This document shows positions 10,064 to 19,570 of a DNA stretch of 64,000 nucleotides, one piece after another (position 1 is the stretch's first letter; each line of letters opens with the position of its first letter). The stretch comes from Odiellus spinosus. Taxonomy: Eukaryota > Arthropoda > Arachnida > Opiliones > Phalangiidae. A program made the translations under genes and the position numbers. The notes below the pieces were generated by a model, which was not told the DNA's origin, ran no database searches, and saw only the letters and a program-made list of their open reading frames with translations. The stretch spans positions 3,722,501 through 3,786,500 of the forward strand of contig OY987226.1 of the NCBI GenBank assembly GCA_963920705.1, in the 5' to 3' direction.

Positions 10064-10728
10064 GTGTAAACGTACCTTTATTTAGATTCTTCAATCCACC
10101 CCAAGTTTGCAGCAAGCCTTAGCCTATACTGCCCGTTATACCTTTGCTTTTTGGACTAAATGATATATGGAAAACAGCTTAGCGCGTGTTGCCAACTCAA
10201 GCTGGTATTAAACGGTCACATTTCATTAAATCTTTGTTTAACTAAGAGAAGCACTCGTAAACAATAAACTATACTTTCTCTCTATTAGCTCGAATTCAAT
10301 GGATATTCCTTATCATTCTACTGTTTAAGAAATAAAATTTTTGTTTATCATTTTGAAGCAATTAATAAAAATAGGCTAAGCTTATGATTTCACCCTTTTG
10401 TAACCAATTCAGGCACCTTACTCTCTATTACTTCATATAATTTATCAATATTTCATTATTTAAATCTGTGTTTAACTAGAGAAACTCTCGTACCGAAAGA
10501 AGTCTTATCAAATTTTGTCAAAGTACCTTTGTCTGTATTAATTCGAATTCAGTGGACGGTGTAAACGCACTTTTATTTAGATTCTTCAATCCACCCCAAG
10601 TTTGCAGCAAGACTAAGCCTATACTGCCCGTTATACCTTTGCTTTTTGGACTAAATGATATATGGAAAACAGCTAAGCGCGTGTTGCCAACTCAAGCTGG
10701 TATTAAACGGTCACATTTCATTAAATTT
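10064..10728. repeat. Direct repeat pair, about 490 bp apart
   Basis: About 160 bp is duplicated nearly exactly: 10066-10228 and 10560-10728 share CTTTATTTAGATTCTTCAAT, CTATACTGCCCGTTATACC and GCCAACTCAAGCTGGTATTA. The intervening segment carries weaker repeats of CTCGAATTCAATGGA and GTTTAACTAAGAGAA, so the unit is probably a diverged two-copy tandem. The 67-codon frame at 10552 lies in copy 2 and is broken in copy 1. Confidence 0.8.
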
Positions 10729-10879
10729 TTGGGAAATTTCTTAAATATCTTCTAAACTATCTCGAATTTTTAATTGATTTTTCAGCTTCTTTATTAATTA
10801 GATTCAGTTTAACAATATTATTATATTAAATTAAAATTTAAATGAATTATACGCTTCAATTCACTAAAAGATATCGCGG

Positions 10880-11563
10880 CATAAGGCCAAAATAGTTAGG
10901 GCATGGAAAAGGGGTATATATAGCTTTCGATAACCTTTATTCACCGAGCGAGTAACCGAGAAGAGTTGGGGAAAACCACCCCTTCTCAACGTCTAGACGT
11001 TTATCGTAACCCTAGGCATTCGGTAACTGCACCACAAAGACCCGTAGAGGGAGGAGATGACTGGAGTGGAAGGTTGATGTGGACTATATTAGCGAGGGAC
11101 GCCTCGCTAATATGGCCCGCTGAGATCGGACACTAGAGGTTGGACCTTGGTGTGAGGATGGTCGGAGGTGATTATAACAGTGGGAGACGTCCCATTGCGT
11201 ATAATCGCCTTCAACTGTCCAGCATCGAGGTTTGACCGTAAAGTGGATGGTGGCATGCGATAATATACAATTGGAGACGTCCTGTTGTATATAATTGCAC
11301 GACACCTGAAACTCATTGTGGCAGCCACGCTTAAAGGAGGTAATTCCCGTTAAACGGAATTGAACGATAAGCTGGTATGATAATGTCTCTAGACTTTTGG
11401 CTCCACGAGCTAGGTCACGTGATTTCCGGTTACACAGGATATCCGCTTACACAGGAAGTGACACACACACACACACAGACACACACACAGACACACACAC
11501 ACAGACACGATCAGTGTAAAACCTCCCCCTGAACTAAAGTTCAGTCGGGGAGGTAAAAAAATA
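10880..11563 (-). mobile_element. Inverted-arm element, left copy with insert
   Basis: Reverse-complement partner of 13942-14249. Matching blocks are CATAAGGCCAAAATAG, GTAACCGAGAAGAGTTGGGG, CGTCTAGACG, GGAGATGACTGGAGTGGAAG, ACAGGATATCCGCTTACACA, an (AC)n tract and the hairpin at 11522-11553 (stem CCTCCCC / GGGGAGG and CTGAACT / AGTTCAG). Compared with the right arm, this copy has 348 bp of extra sequence at 11085-11432. The two copies may be the arms of one 3.4-kb foldback element or two separate insertions in opposite orientation. Confidence 0.8.
11085..11432. other. Structured insert with three GACGYC-capped hairpins
   Basis: Absent from the partner arm. It contains a perfect 12-bp stem, ATATTAGCGAGG / CCTCGCTAATAT, with loop GACG (11086-11113). 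Two further long stems have the identical apex GGAGACGTCC or GGGAGACGTCCC (11168-11209 and 11258-11298), with mismatches largely of the G-U type. A fourth hairpin, AATTCC-GTT / AAC-GGAATT, lies at about 11342-11361. Two overlapping frames cross it on the minus strand (11084-11328), but they follow from the symmetric sequence and are not convincing. Function unknown; a folded RNA or cruciform-prone DNA insert is possible. Confidence 0.6.
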
Positions 11564-13941
11564 TACGAATTCCGAGTTCTACTTTGAAGTTTAAAACTTT
11601 AGTATAAACTAATGGTCCTCATTTAAATAATGAGGATAGTCAGGAGAGAAAATTAAACTCTCGAGTTTACAAGAAGAATTTATTTTTTCTTTTTATTTAC
11701 AGATCTTTCAATGAACCGATCCGTCGATGTAAGACATCGAAAAGTGAGTTCATATTTTCTTTCATTGTAAAGTTCTGGGAAGATTTAAGACTTACAAAAC
11801 TACGATTTTGCCAGCGGGGAAAAAATATTTCGTATTACATGTTTCGATGAGATAGTTTATAATTTGAACCATTGAAAACCGCCCAAATTAATTGGAAGCG
11901 GATCCTAAATTGTTTGAGTCTCTGGGCTCGCAACCTCCACAGGCTTCTCTATGCGAAAACTATCAATAGGTGACTCCCTCTATAATTCCTCCAAGGTTTT
12001 ATCTAGGATGGGATTTCTTATTATCGTTGCATAATAATCATTATCGATTTATTTTGATGAGATTCACTCGAGCCTTTATTGATTAAAACGGCCCTACTAT
12101 TTTGCAGAAATTCTTTATTGTAAATCAATGCTGCAAACCTGGTCCAACTTTGAATTTTCAAAAATTTTACTAGTTCCCCCATATCTTTCCCAGATGAGCT
12201 CGAATTATCCAAGTTCTAGAGAGAGACCCATTAATGAAATAGACAAAGAATCTTTTACAGGAACGCAGCCATTCTAGGTTGAATTTTAGGCCTAATATAC
12301 CAGTAAAAAAATTTACAAACAAATATTAAAATAGAAATAAATTTAAAACTTACCTGGAAAATAGGCTTAGCTGAATTCACGTAGATCCTGAATTTCTTCG
12401 CATTGAAAGGTCAGCGACCAATAAGGAAAGGCCAGTCGTTAAGGCGAGATCTCCATGATTCTTCCAATAACATTCGATTGGTCGCTGACCCTTTAATTTG
12501 AAGAAATTCAGGGTCTACTTGAATTCAGCTAAGCCTATTTGGTGGGTAAGTAATTTTAACTAAAAATTAAATAATAGAAAAGAAAACGTAATTTGTTACT
12601 ATTTTTTTTAAGTTTCTCATTAGCTAGTAATTTTCCATCGCCTTACAACAAAATATTCTAAAAATATCTGAGAGTAGAAATATCTGATATTTTCCCGATT
12701 TTTAAAACATGTCCCGTCGCGTCTCCTTGTATATCTTTAAAAGCATCGATACATAGACGTGATCGAAAAAATGTTGGAATATATGATTTCCAAAGGGATT
12801 CGAGCTCAAGGACTCGGATGAAGATATTTCCATGTAAATGTCGAAGAAACTTAGGGTGTCGGGGGAACACACAACTGGCGCAAGAATAAAATCCCTTTAG
12901 AGTCGAGGTTTGGAGCCTCGAGGTTTTGGCGTGTGCTCTTACTCGAGTGTCTACCACATAACCCCCAACTTCCACTACGATGGAGAGCGTCACTCTTGAA
13001 TATTGAATCGATTCGCTCGCCTCCTACGACGGAGGTTACAAAAATATCCAGAGAAACAAGAACCCGTTCGACTCAACAAGGTTCTCGGGGTTCCCTCTCT
13101 TCCACTTGGATCCAAAGAGTGAGAGTTCAAGATTTCGCTTCCGTTTTCCGTTTTCGAGACCAACGGGGTTAGGGGTCTGACACTCGTCGCAAATGCGTAC
13201 ATATTTACAAGATGGTTGAAAGAAATTTTAATAATTTTCATTTACGAGAACGATTCTGTTAAGAAAAGTTCAAACAAGATTTATTTGTGGGTAAAACAAT
13301 CATATTGAATACAATTTTGGAATCAGGATTACAAGTAAAACTTTCAAAGACTCGAAGAAAGAATTTCGTAGTAAAGAGTTTAAAAAATTACAGAAAATAA
13401 TCTCCATGTTTAAATACGAAGTTTCGAGCTGCCAATTTACATAAATGTATCGAATAATTTCATATTATGCCTTGATCACCTTGTTGAAATGTCCCAAAAT
13501 CGTCACGTGATAAACGTAACGAATCACGTAACTAGATGCTCTACAAAAAAGTTTACTTCCGGATTACACGGGCGCGAATCTGAAGAGTCAGGAGCTTTTT
13601 AATTTTGGTTCTTAAGCCTTGGTTTATGTAGACTAATAATGGAAACTGAAAAATCTAAAAGGTATTTAAATTATTATACATTCAGATTAAATTATTTAAC
13701 CCCGACGCTAGAGGAAAAAAACATCGTTATACTCTATGATTTTGATACCGTTACCAAGCAAAGGCTTCGCGTGTTCTTTGTTAACTGACAAGTATGTACG
13801 CGGGATTATGTAATTTTAATCGCATACGGAAATCGCGTAAAAACATTATTTATGATTTCATAAATTTAAACATGGTTCATCGACTAAAGTTCGTCCAAAG
13901 ATACCGACTCTTTTAGGCGCTATTTAATACCAGAAATAATG
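11564..13941. other. Interior between the inverted arms
   Basis: About 2.4 kb of sequence that includes an N-type repeat (12285-12545). Open frames of 111 codons (minus, 12658-12993), 79 codons (plus, 12933-13172) and 83 codons (minus, 12990-13241) overlap one another on opposite strands in a locally GC-richer patch. None shows a motif I recognise, and no transposase signature is visible. Confidence 0.4.
12285..12545. mobile_element. TTAA-family (N type) relative, truncated
   Basis: Shares with the 22364-24003 element the blocks AATAGAAATAAATTTAAAAC, AAAATAGGCTTAGC, AGCGACCAAT and, on the other side, ATTGGTCGCT, GCTAAGCCTATTT and GTAAGTAATTTTAA. The outer TTAA/AGGG ends are missing, so this is an internally deleted, end-truncated copy. 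The two arms form a long inverted repeat around 12450. Confidence 0.7.
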
Positions 13942-14249
13942 TATTTTTTACCTCCCCGACTGAACTTTAGTTCAGGGGGAGGTTTTACACTGGTCGTATC
14001 TGTGTGTGTGTGTGTGTCACTTCCTGTGTAAGCGGATATCCTGTGTCCACATCAACCTTCCACTCCAGTCATCTCCTCCCTCTACGGGTCTTTGTGGTGC
14101 AGTTACCGAATGCCTAGGGTTACGATAAACGTCTAGACGTTGAGAAGGGGGGGTTTTCCCCAACTCTTCTCGGTTACTCGCTCGGTGAATAAAGGTTAGC
14201 GAAAGCTATATATACCCCTTTTCCATGCCCTAACTATTTTGGCCTTATG
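13942..14249 (+). mobile_element. Inverted-arm element, right copy (short form)
   Basis: The 308-bp short version of the arm at 10880-11563, in opposite orientation. It starts with the hairpin 13951-13982, followed by a (GT)n tract, and ends GGCCAAAATAG-complement then TTATG. The 13-mer ATGTATTTTTTAC occurs at both edges (13939-13951 and 14247-14259), as a target duplication or a recombination junction would leave. The outer edge abuts the first unit of the 17-bp array. Confidence 0.75.
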
Positions 14250-17200
14250 TATTTTTTACTATATTTTAATAAAGAGTATAATAATTTCCTTTAAGCTAGG
14301 TTCTCTGGCTACTGAAGATAGGAATGAAGGACAGGTAATGTCAGGGGTGTAGCTATTACTATGGCCTTCCCCATCTTGTTAGCGCCTTAAATTAGGTAGG
14401 ACAGAGGATGTAGCTATTCTATTATATTAAATTGTGATTTTTATTATTTTTAATTATTGACAATGTATTTTTTACTAATATATATACTAATGTATATTTT
14501 ACTTCTCATTTGTGGACGCGTTTCATTTGTCGCCGCGTTTCATTTGTCGTTGCGTTTCATCTGTCGCCGCGTTTCATTTGTCGCCGCGTTTCATTTGTCG
14601 CCGCGTTTCATTTGTCGCCGCGTTTCATTTGTCGCCGCGTTTCATTTGTGATTTTTATTATTTTTAATTATTGGCAATGTATTTTTTACTATATTTTAAT
14701 AAAGAGTATAATAATTTCCTTTAAGCTCGGTTCTCTGGCTACTGAAGATAGGAATGAAAGACAGGTAATGTCAGGGGTGTAGCTATTACTATGGGCTTCC
14801 CCATCTTGTTAGCGCCTTAAATTAGGTAGGACAGAAGATGTAGCTATTCTATTATATTAAATTGTGATTTTTATTATTTTTAATTATTGACAATGTATTT
14901 TTTACTAATATATATATACTAATGTATATTTTACTTCTCATTTGTGGACGCGTTTTACTTTCGCCGCGATTCATTTGTCGCCGTGTTTCATTTGTCGTTG
15001 CGTTTCATCTGTCGCCGCGTTTCATTTGTCGCCGCGTTTCATTTGTCGCCGCGTATCATTTGTCGCCGCGTTTCATTTGTCGCCGCGTTTCATCTGTCGC
15101 CGCGTTTCATTTGTGGTCGCGTTTCATCTGTCGCCGCGTTTCATCTGTCGCCGCGTTTCATTTGTCGTCGCGTTTCATTTGTGATTTTTATTATTTTTAA
15201 TTATTGGCAATGTATTTTTTACTAATATATATACTAATGTATATTTTACTTCTCATTTCTGGACGCGTTTTACTTTCGCCGCGTTTCATTTGTCGCCGCG
15301 TTTCATTTGTCGTTGCGTTTCATCTGTCGCCGCGTTTCATTTGTCGCCGCGTTTCATTTGTGATTTTTATTATTTTTAATTATTGGCAATGTATTTTTTA
15401 CTATATTTTAATAAAGAGTATAGTAATTTCCTTTAAGCTCGGTTCTCTGGCTACTGAAGATAGGAATGAAAGACAGGTAATGTCAGGGGTGTAGCTATTA
15501 CTATGGGCTTCCCCATCTTGTTAGCGCCTTAAATTAGGTAGGACAGAAGATGTAGCTATTCTATTATATTAAATTGTGATTTTTATTAATTTTAATTATT
15601 GACAATGTATTTTTTACTAATATATACTAATGTATATTTTACTTCTATTTGTGGACGCGTTTTACTTTCGCCGCGATTCATTTGTCGCCGCGTTTCATTT
15701 GTCGTTGCGTTTCATCTGTCGCCGCGTTTCATTTGTCGCCGCGTTTCATTTGTCGCCGCGTATCATTTGTCGCCGCGTTTCATTTGTCGCCGCGTTTCAT
15801 CTGTCGCCGCGTTTCATTTGTCGTCGCGTTTCATCTGTCGCCGCGTTTCATCTGTCGCCGCGTTACATTTGTCGTCGCGTTTCATTTGTCGTCGCGTTTC
15901 ATTTGTCGCCGCGTTTCATTTGTCGTCGCGTTTCATTTGTCGCCGAGTTTCATTTCTCGTCGCGTTTCATTTGTCGCCGCGTTTCATCTGTCGCCGCGTT
16001 TCATTTGTGATTTTTATTATTTTTAATTATTGGCAATGTATTTTTTACTATATTTTAATAAAGAGTATAATAATTTCCTTTAAGCTAGGTTCTCTGGCTA
16101 CTAAAGATAGGAAGACAGGTAATGTCAGGGGTGTAGCTATTACTATGGGCTTCCCCATCTTGTTAGCGCCTTAAATTAGGTAGGACAGAAGATGTAGCTA
16201 TTCTATTATATAAAATTGTGATTTTTATTACTTTTAATTATTGACAATTTGTGGACGCGTTTTACTTTCGCCGCGATTCATTTGTCGTCGCGTTTCATTT
16301 GTCGTCGCGTTTCATTTGTCGTCGCGTTTCATTTGTCGCCGCGTTTCATTTGTCGTTGCGTTTCATTTGTCGTCGCGTTTCATTTCTCGTCGCGTTTCAT
16401 TTGTCGCCGCGTTTCATTTGTGATTTTTATTATTTTTAATTATTGGCAATGTATTTTTTTCTATATTTTAATAAAGAGTATAATAATTTCCTTTAAGCTA
16501 GGTTCTCTGGCTACTGAAGATAGGAATGAAAGACTGGTAATGTCAGGGGTGTAGCTATACTATGGGCTTCCCCATCTTGTTAGCGCCTTAAATTAGGTAG
16601 GACAGAAGATGTAGCTATTCTATTATATTAAATTGTGATTTTTATTATTTTTAATTATTGACAATGTATTTTTTACTAATATATATACTAATGTATATTT
16701 TACTTCTCATTTGTGGACGCGTTTTACTTTCGCAACGTTTCATTTGTCGCCGCGTTTCATCTGTCGCCGCGTTTCATTTGTCGTCGCGTTTCATCTGTCG
16801 CTGCGTTACATTTGTCGCCGCGTTTCATTTGTCGTTGCGTTTCATCTGTCGCCGCGTTTCATTTGTCGCCGCGTTTCATTTGTGATTTTTATTATTTTTA
16901 ATTATTGGCAATGTATTTTTTACTATATTTTAATAAAGAGTATAATAATTTCCTTTAAGCTCGGTTCTCTGGCTACTGAAGATAGGAATGAAAGACAGGT
17001 AATGTCAGGGGTGTAGCTATTACTATGGGCTTCCCCATCTTGTTAGCGCCTTAAATTAGGTAGGACAGAAGATGTAGCTATTCTATTATATTAAATTGTG
17101 ATTTTTATTATTTTTAATTATTGACAATGTATTTTTTACTAATAAATATACTAATGTATATTTTACTTCTCATTTGTGGACGCGTTTTACTTTCGCAACG

Positions 17201-18166
17201 TTTCATTTGTCGCCGCGTTTCATCTGTCGCCGCGTTTCATTTGTCGTCGCGTTTCATCTGTCGCTGCGTTACATTTGTCGCCGCGTTTCATTTGTGATTT
17301 TTATTATTTTTAATTATTGGCAATGTATTTTTTACTATATTTTAATAAAGAGTATAATAATTTCCTTTAAGCTAGGTTCTCTGGCTACTGAAGATAGGAA
17401 TGAAAGACAGGTAATGTCAGAGGTGTAGCTATTACTATGGGCTTCCCCATCTTGTTAGCGCCTTAAATTAGGTAGGACAGAGGATGTAGCTATTCTATTA
17501 TATTAAATTGTGATTTTTATTATTTTTAATTATTGACAATGTATTTTTTACTAATATATATACTAATGCATATTTTACTTCTGATTTGTGGACGCGTTTT
17601 ACTTTCGCCGCGATTCATTTGTCGCCGCGTTTCATTTGTCGTTGCGTTTCATCTGTCGCCGCGTTTCATTTGTCGCCGCGTTTCATTTGTCGCCGCGTAT
17701 CATTTGTCGCCGCGTTTCATTTGTCGCCGCGTTTCATATGTCGCCGCGTTTCATTTGTCGTCGCGTTTCATTTGTCGTCGCGTTTCATTTGTCGCCGCGT
17801 TTCATTTGTCGTCGCGTTTCATTTGTCGTCGCGTTTCATTTGTCGTCGCGTTTCATTTGTCGTCGCGTTTCATCTGTCGCCGCGTTACATTTGTCGTCGC
17901 GTTTCATTTGTCGTCGCGTTTCATTTGTCGTCGCGTTTCATTTGTCGCCGCGTTTCATTTGTCGCCGCGTATCATTTGTCGCCGCGTATCATTTGTCGCC
18001 GCGTTTCATTTGTCGCCGCGTTTCATCTGTCGCCGCGTTTCATTTGTCGTCGCGTTTCATTTGTCGTCGCGTTTCATCTGTCGCCGCGTTACATTTGTCG
18101 TCGCGTTTCATTTGTCGTCGCGTTTCATTTGTCGCCGCGTTTCATTTGTCGCCGCGTTTCATATGT
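14250..18166. repeat. Higher-order array of 17-bp repeats and spacer
   Basis: Eight blocks of tandem CGCCGCGTTTCATTTGT-type 17-mers (starting near 14514, 14946, 15265, 15653, 16253, 16715, 17177 and 17589; from about 5 to about 34 copies) alternate with a conserved spacer, mostly 240-295 bp. Each spacer carries TTTAATAAAGAGTATAATAA, GGTTCTCTGGCTACTGAAGA, CTTCCCCATCTTGTTAGCGC and ends in GTGGACGCGTTTTACTTTCG. One spacer (15184-15262) is cut to about 79 bp. The 17-mer has no stop in any plus frame, which creates long false open frames in all three frames at once. Confidence 0.95.
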
Positions 18167-18261
18167 CTTTTCATCTTTTATTTTAGGTAAGGTTAGGTTA
18201 GGTTAGGTTATGTTACCTTATCGTCGGGGTCGGGGAGGTTATATTTTGGTTTCCCAACTTG
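18167..18261 (+). repeat. TTAGG-containing dispersed repeat, copy 2
   Basis: Follows the last 17-mer directly. Holds AGGTAAGGTTAGGTTAGG (four TTAGG-like units), then TCGGGGTCGGGGAGGTTATA and TTTTGGTTTCCCAACTTG. It is the reverse complement of 8736-8820. Confidence 0.8.
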
Positions 18262-18968
18262 TTATATGTCGAGTTTGACCCAAAGCGTAAACGCCTGCTT
18301 GATTGACCCCAACCGTTACTCGTGACGATTCAGGGTCATTTCTTAGTAAGCTCCTCCCACATTATATTTTTGTCTAGGCCTAGTCTCTTTCGACTCAGTT
18401 TTGAAGAAGCAATTTTAAAGTTTGAATCTTTAAATTTTCAGGATTTGAAACGGAAAATTTCAATATATGAAAAATAATTTATCAAGATTGAGAGCAAAGT
18501 ATTTCAAAGGAATTGAAACGTATCCAAGTAATTTCAAGTTATAATTTTGCATATGGAGCGGAAAAAGTCATCACTCGATTTCACAAGACTACGCAGACCT
18601 TCCGATCACACTCGTATTTTAGCAAAAAACGGCTAATACAGGAATCCTGGAGGGGGAAGAGGAGAAATATATATATAAATTTAGTAGGGAGGGCGAATCC
18701 AAAGCTGGATGAAAAGAAAAACTGGAGAAAGAGGAGAATAGGGGGAGGAACTCGCTAGCTACGAATATCACGGTTAAAAACTACGCGCTGTCGGGAGGGT
18801 CGAAAACACCCCACCACGATGGCTTGCCAGAAGCTTAAAGAGGGTGGTAAAAGTTGGGGGAGAGATCTCGAAGGCTCGCGTACTCGCGTTGAACTACGAG
18901 AAGAGGAGGGTAGAAGGAGCCGGCGCGAAAGAGAGAAGACTCTGAGAGATTGTCCCGGCACGGCACAG
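18262..18968 (+). promoter_or_regulatory. Upstream region of the laminin gene
   Basis: Non-repetitive sequence between the last repeat and the likely transcription start. It becomes purine-rich at about 18640-18745 (GGAGAAAGAGGAG-like runs, potential GAGA-factor sites) and GC/CpG-rich from about 18780. Short frames on both strands (18513-18758, 18755-18979, 18819-19055) overlap and are typical of a CpG-rich promoter. They show no recognisable domain. Confidence 0.45.
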
Positions 18969-19029
18969 TATAGAGCCACACGCGAGATCAGTCTTCAGTC
19001 CGAGACGCGCTCGCGATTGTGGTGGACCG
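18969..19029 (+). promoter_or_regulatory. Candidate core promoter: Inr and DPE-like
   Basis: Two arthropod-type initiators, TCAGTC, lie at 18988-18993 and 18995-19000 (+1 at 18990 or 18997). For the second, a TATA-like TATAGA sits 28 bp upstream (18969). GGACCG occupies +28 to +33 (19024-19029), matching the DPE consensus RGWYVT at five of six positions. This would give a 5' UTR of about 99-106 nt. Motif-based inference only. Confidence 0.45.
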
Positions 19030-19054
19030 ATTTTAACCCAGACCCTTCGAGATA

Positions 19055-19072
19055 ATGCGCCCCTTTCCCTGA
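19055..19072 (+). CDS. Short upstream ORF in the 5' UTR
   Basis: ATG CGC CCC TTT CCC TGA, five codons plus a stop, ends 23 nt before the laminin start codon. Its ATG context (GATAATG) is weaker than that of the main start. If transcription begins at 18990-18997 this uORF is in the leader and could lower laminin translation. It may have no function. Confidence 0.3.
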   Translation: MRPFP

Positions 19073-19095
19073 AGAAGACGGTAACATAAATCGAA

Positions 19096-19564
19096 ATGGG
19101 TCCCACGATTCGACCCGCGTCGGTGATAAGGTGCTTCGTAGCGTTGTTGTGCTTCGGTTATAGTCAAGGTCAAATCAAGGACCCTTACGCGGACGTGAAC
19201 AACGTTGTCGAACCGCCCATTTACGGGCCAGTTACGAGGCAAAGGACATTGACCAGGTGTTACGACAATCAACGTCGTCCTCAACGGTGTATCCCGGAAT
19301 TCGTCAACGCGGCTTACAATGTCCGCGTGGAAGCCACGAATACTTGCGGGACGTCACGCGGAGCCACCGAGTTTTGCATGCAAACGGGAACGACGGAGGC
19401 CCGGAAGTCTTGCGAGATTTGCGACTCAACGGTACCCCAATTGGCACATCCGCCCGAATATCTGACGGACTTTAACAACAACGATAATCAGACATGGTGG
19501 CAAAGCGAGACCATGAACGAAGGCGTTCAATACCCCAATAGGGTCAACTTGACTTTGAAATTGG
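19096..19564 (+). CDS. LAMC1: Laminin subunit gamma-1, exon 1
   Basis: First coding exon of a laminin gamma chain, a secreted basement-membrane glycoprotein that trimerises with alpha and beta chains. The start codon has a good context (GAAATGG). Residues 1-25 form a signal peptide (hydrophobic core [14 protein letters not shown], likely cleavage after SQG). After a linker of about 30 residues, the laminin N-terminal domain (domain VI), used in network polymerisation, begins near Cys55. Recognisable blocks are [16 protein letters not shown] (61-76), ATNTCGT (80-86), KSCEICD (104-110), [19 protein letters not shown] (122-140), [15 protein letters not shown] (143-157). Cysteines at 55, 65, 84, 94, 106 and 109. 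Sequons at NQT131 and NLT151. The frame runs on to 19593, but the family match stops at LG and a strong GTAAGT donor follows, giving a phase-1 junction inside a Gly codon. To my knowledge the vertebrate gene also ends its first exon at this LG(K) position before a long intron. Only the first tenth or so of the roughly 1600-residue protein is here. Confidence 0.93.
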
Positions 19565-19570
19565 GTAAGT

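Noticed and set aside
10880-14249. Helitron with a terminal hairpin
   Set aside because: No 5'-TC and 3'-CTRR termini at the edges, and the hairpin lies at the inner side of two inverted copies.
14457-18206. Many plus-strand frames up to 217 codons with ICRRVSFVAAFHL repeats
   Set aside because: All three frames of the 17-bp array are open at once, and the peptides are the same repeat read in three phases. No start context, splice signal or domain supports translation.
6233-18212. TTAGG runs as true telomeres
   Set aside because: Runs are only three to five units, lie inside dispersed repeats and are followed by more than 40 kb of sequence.
19257-19475. 72-codon plus frame overlapping laminin in another phase
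   Set aside because: Shadow frame inside the laminin exon, whose own frame has a clear family match.
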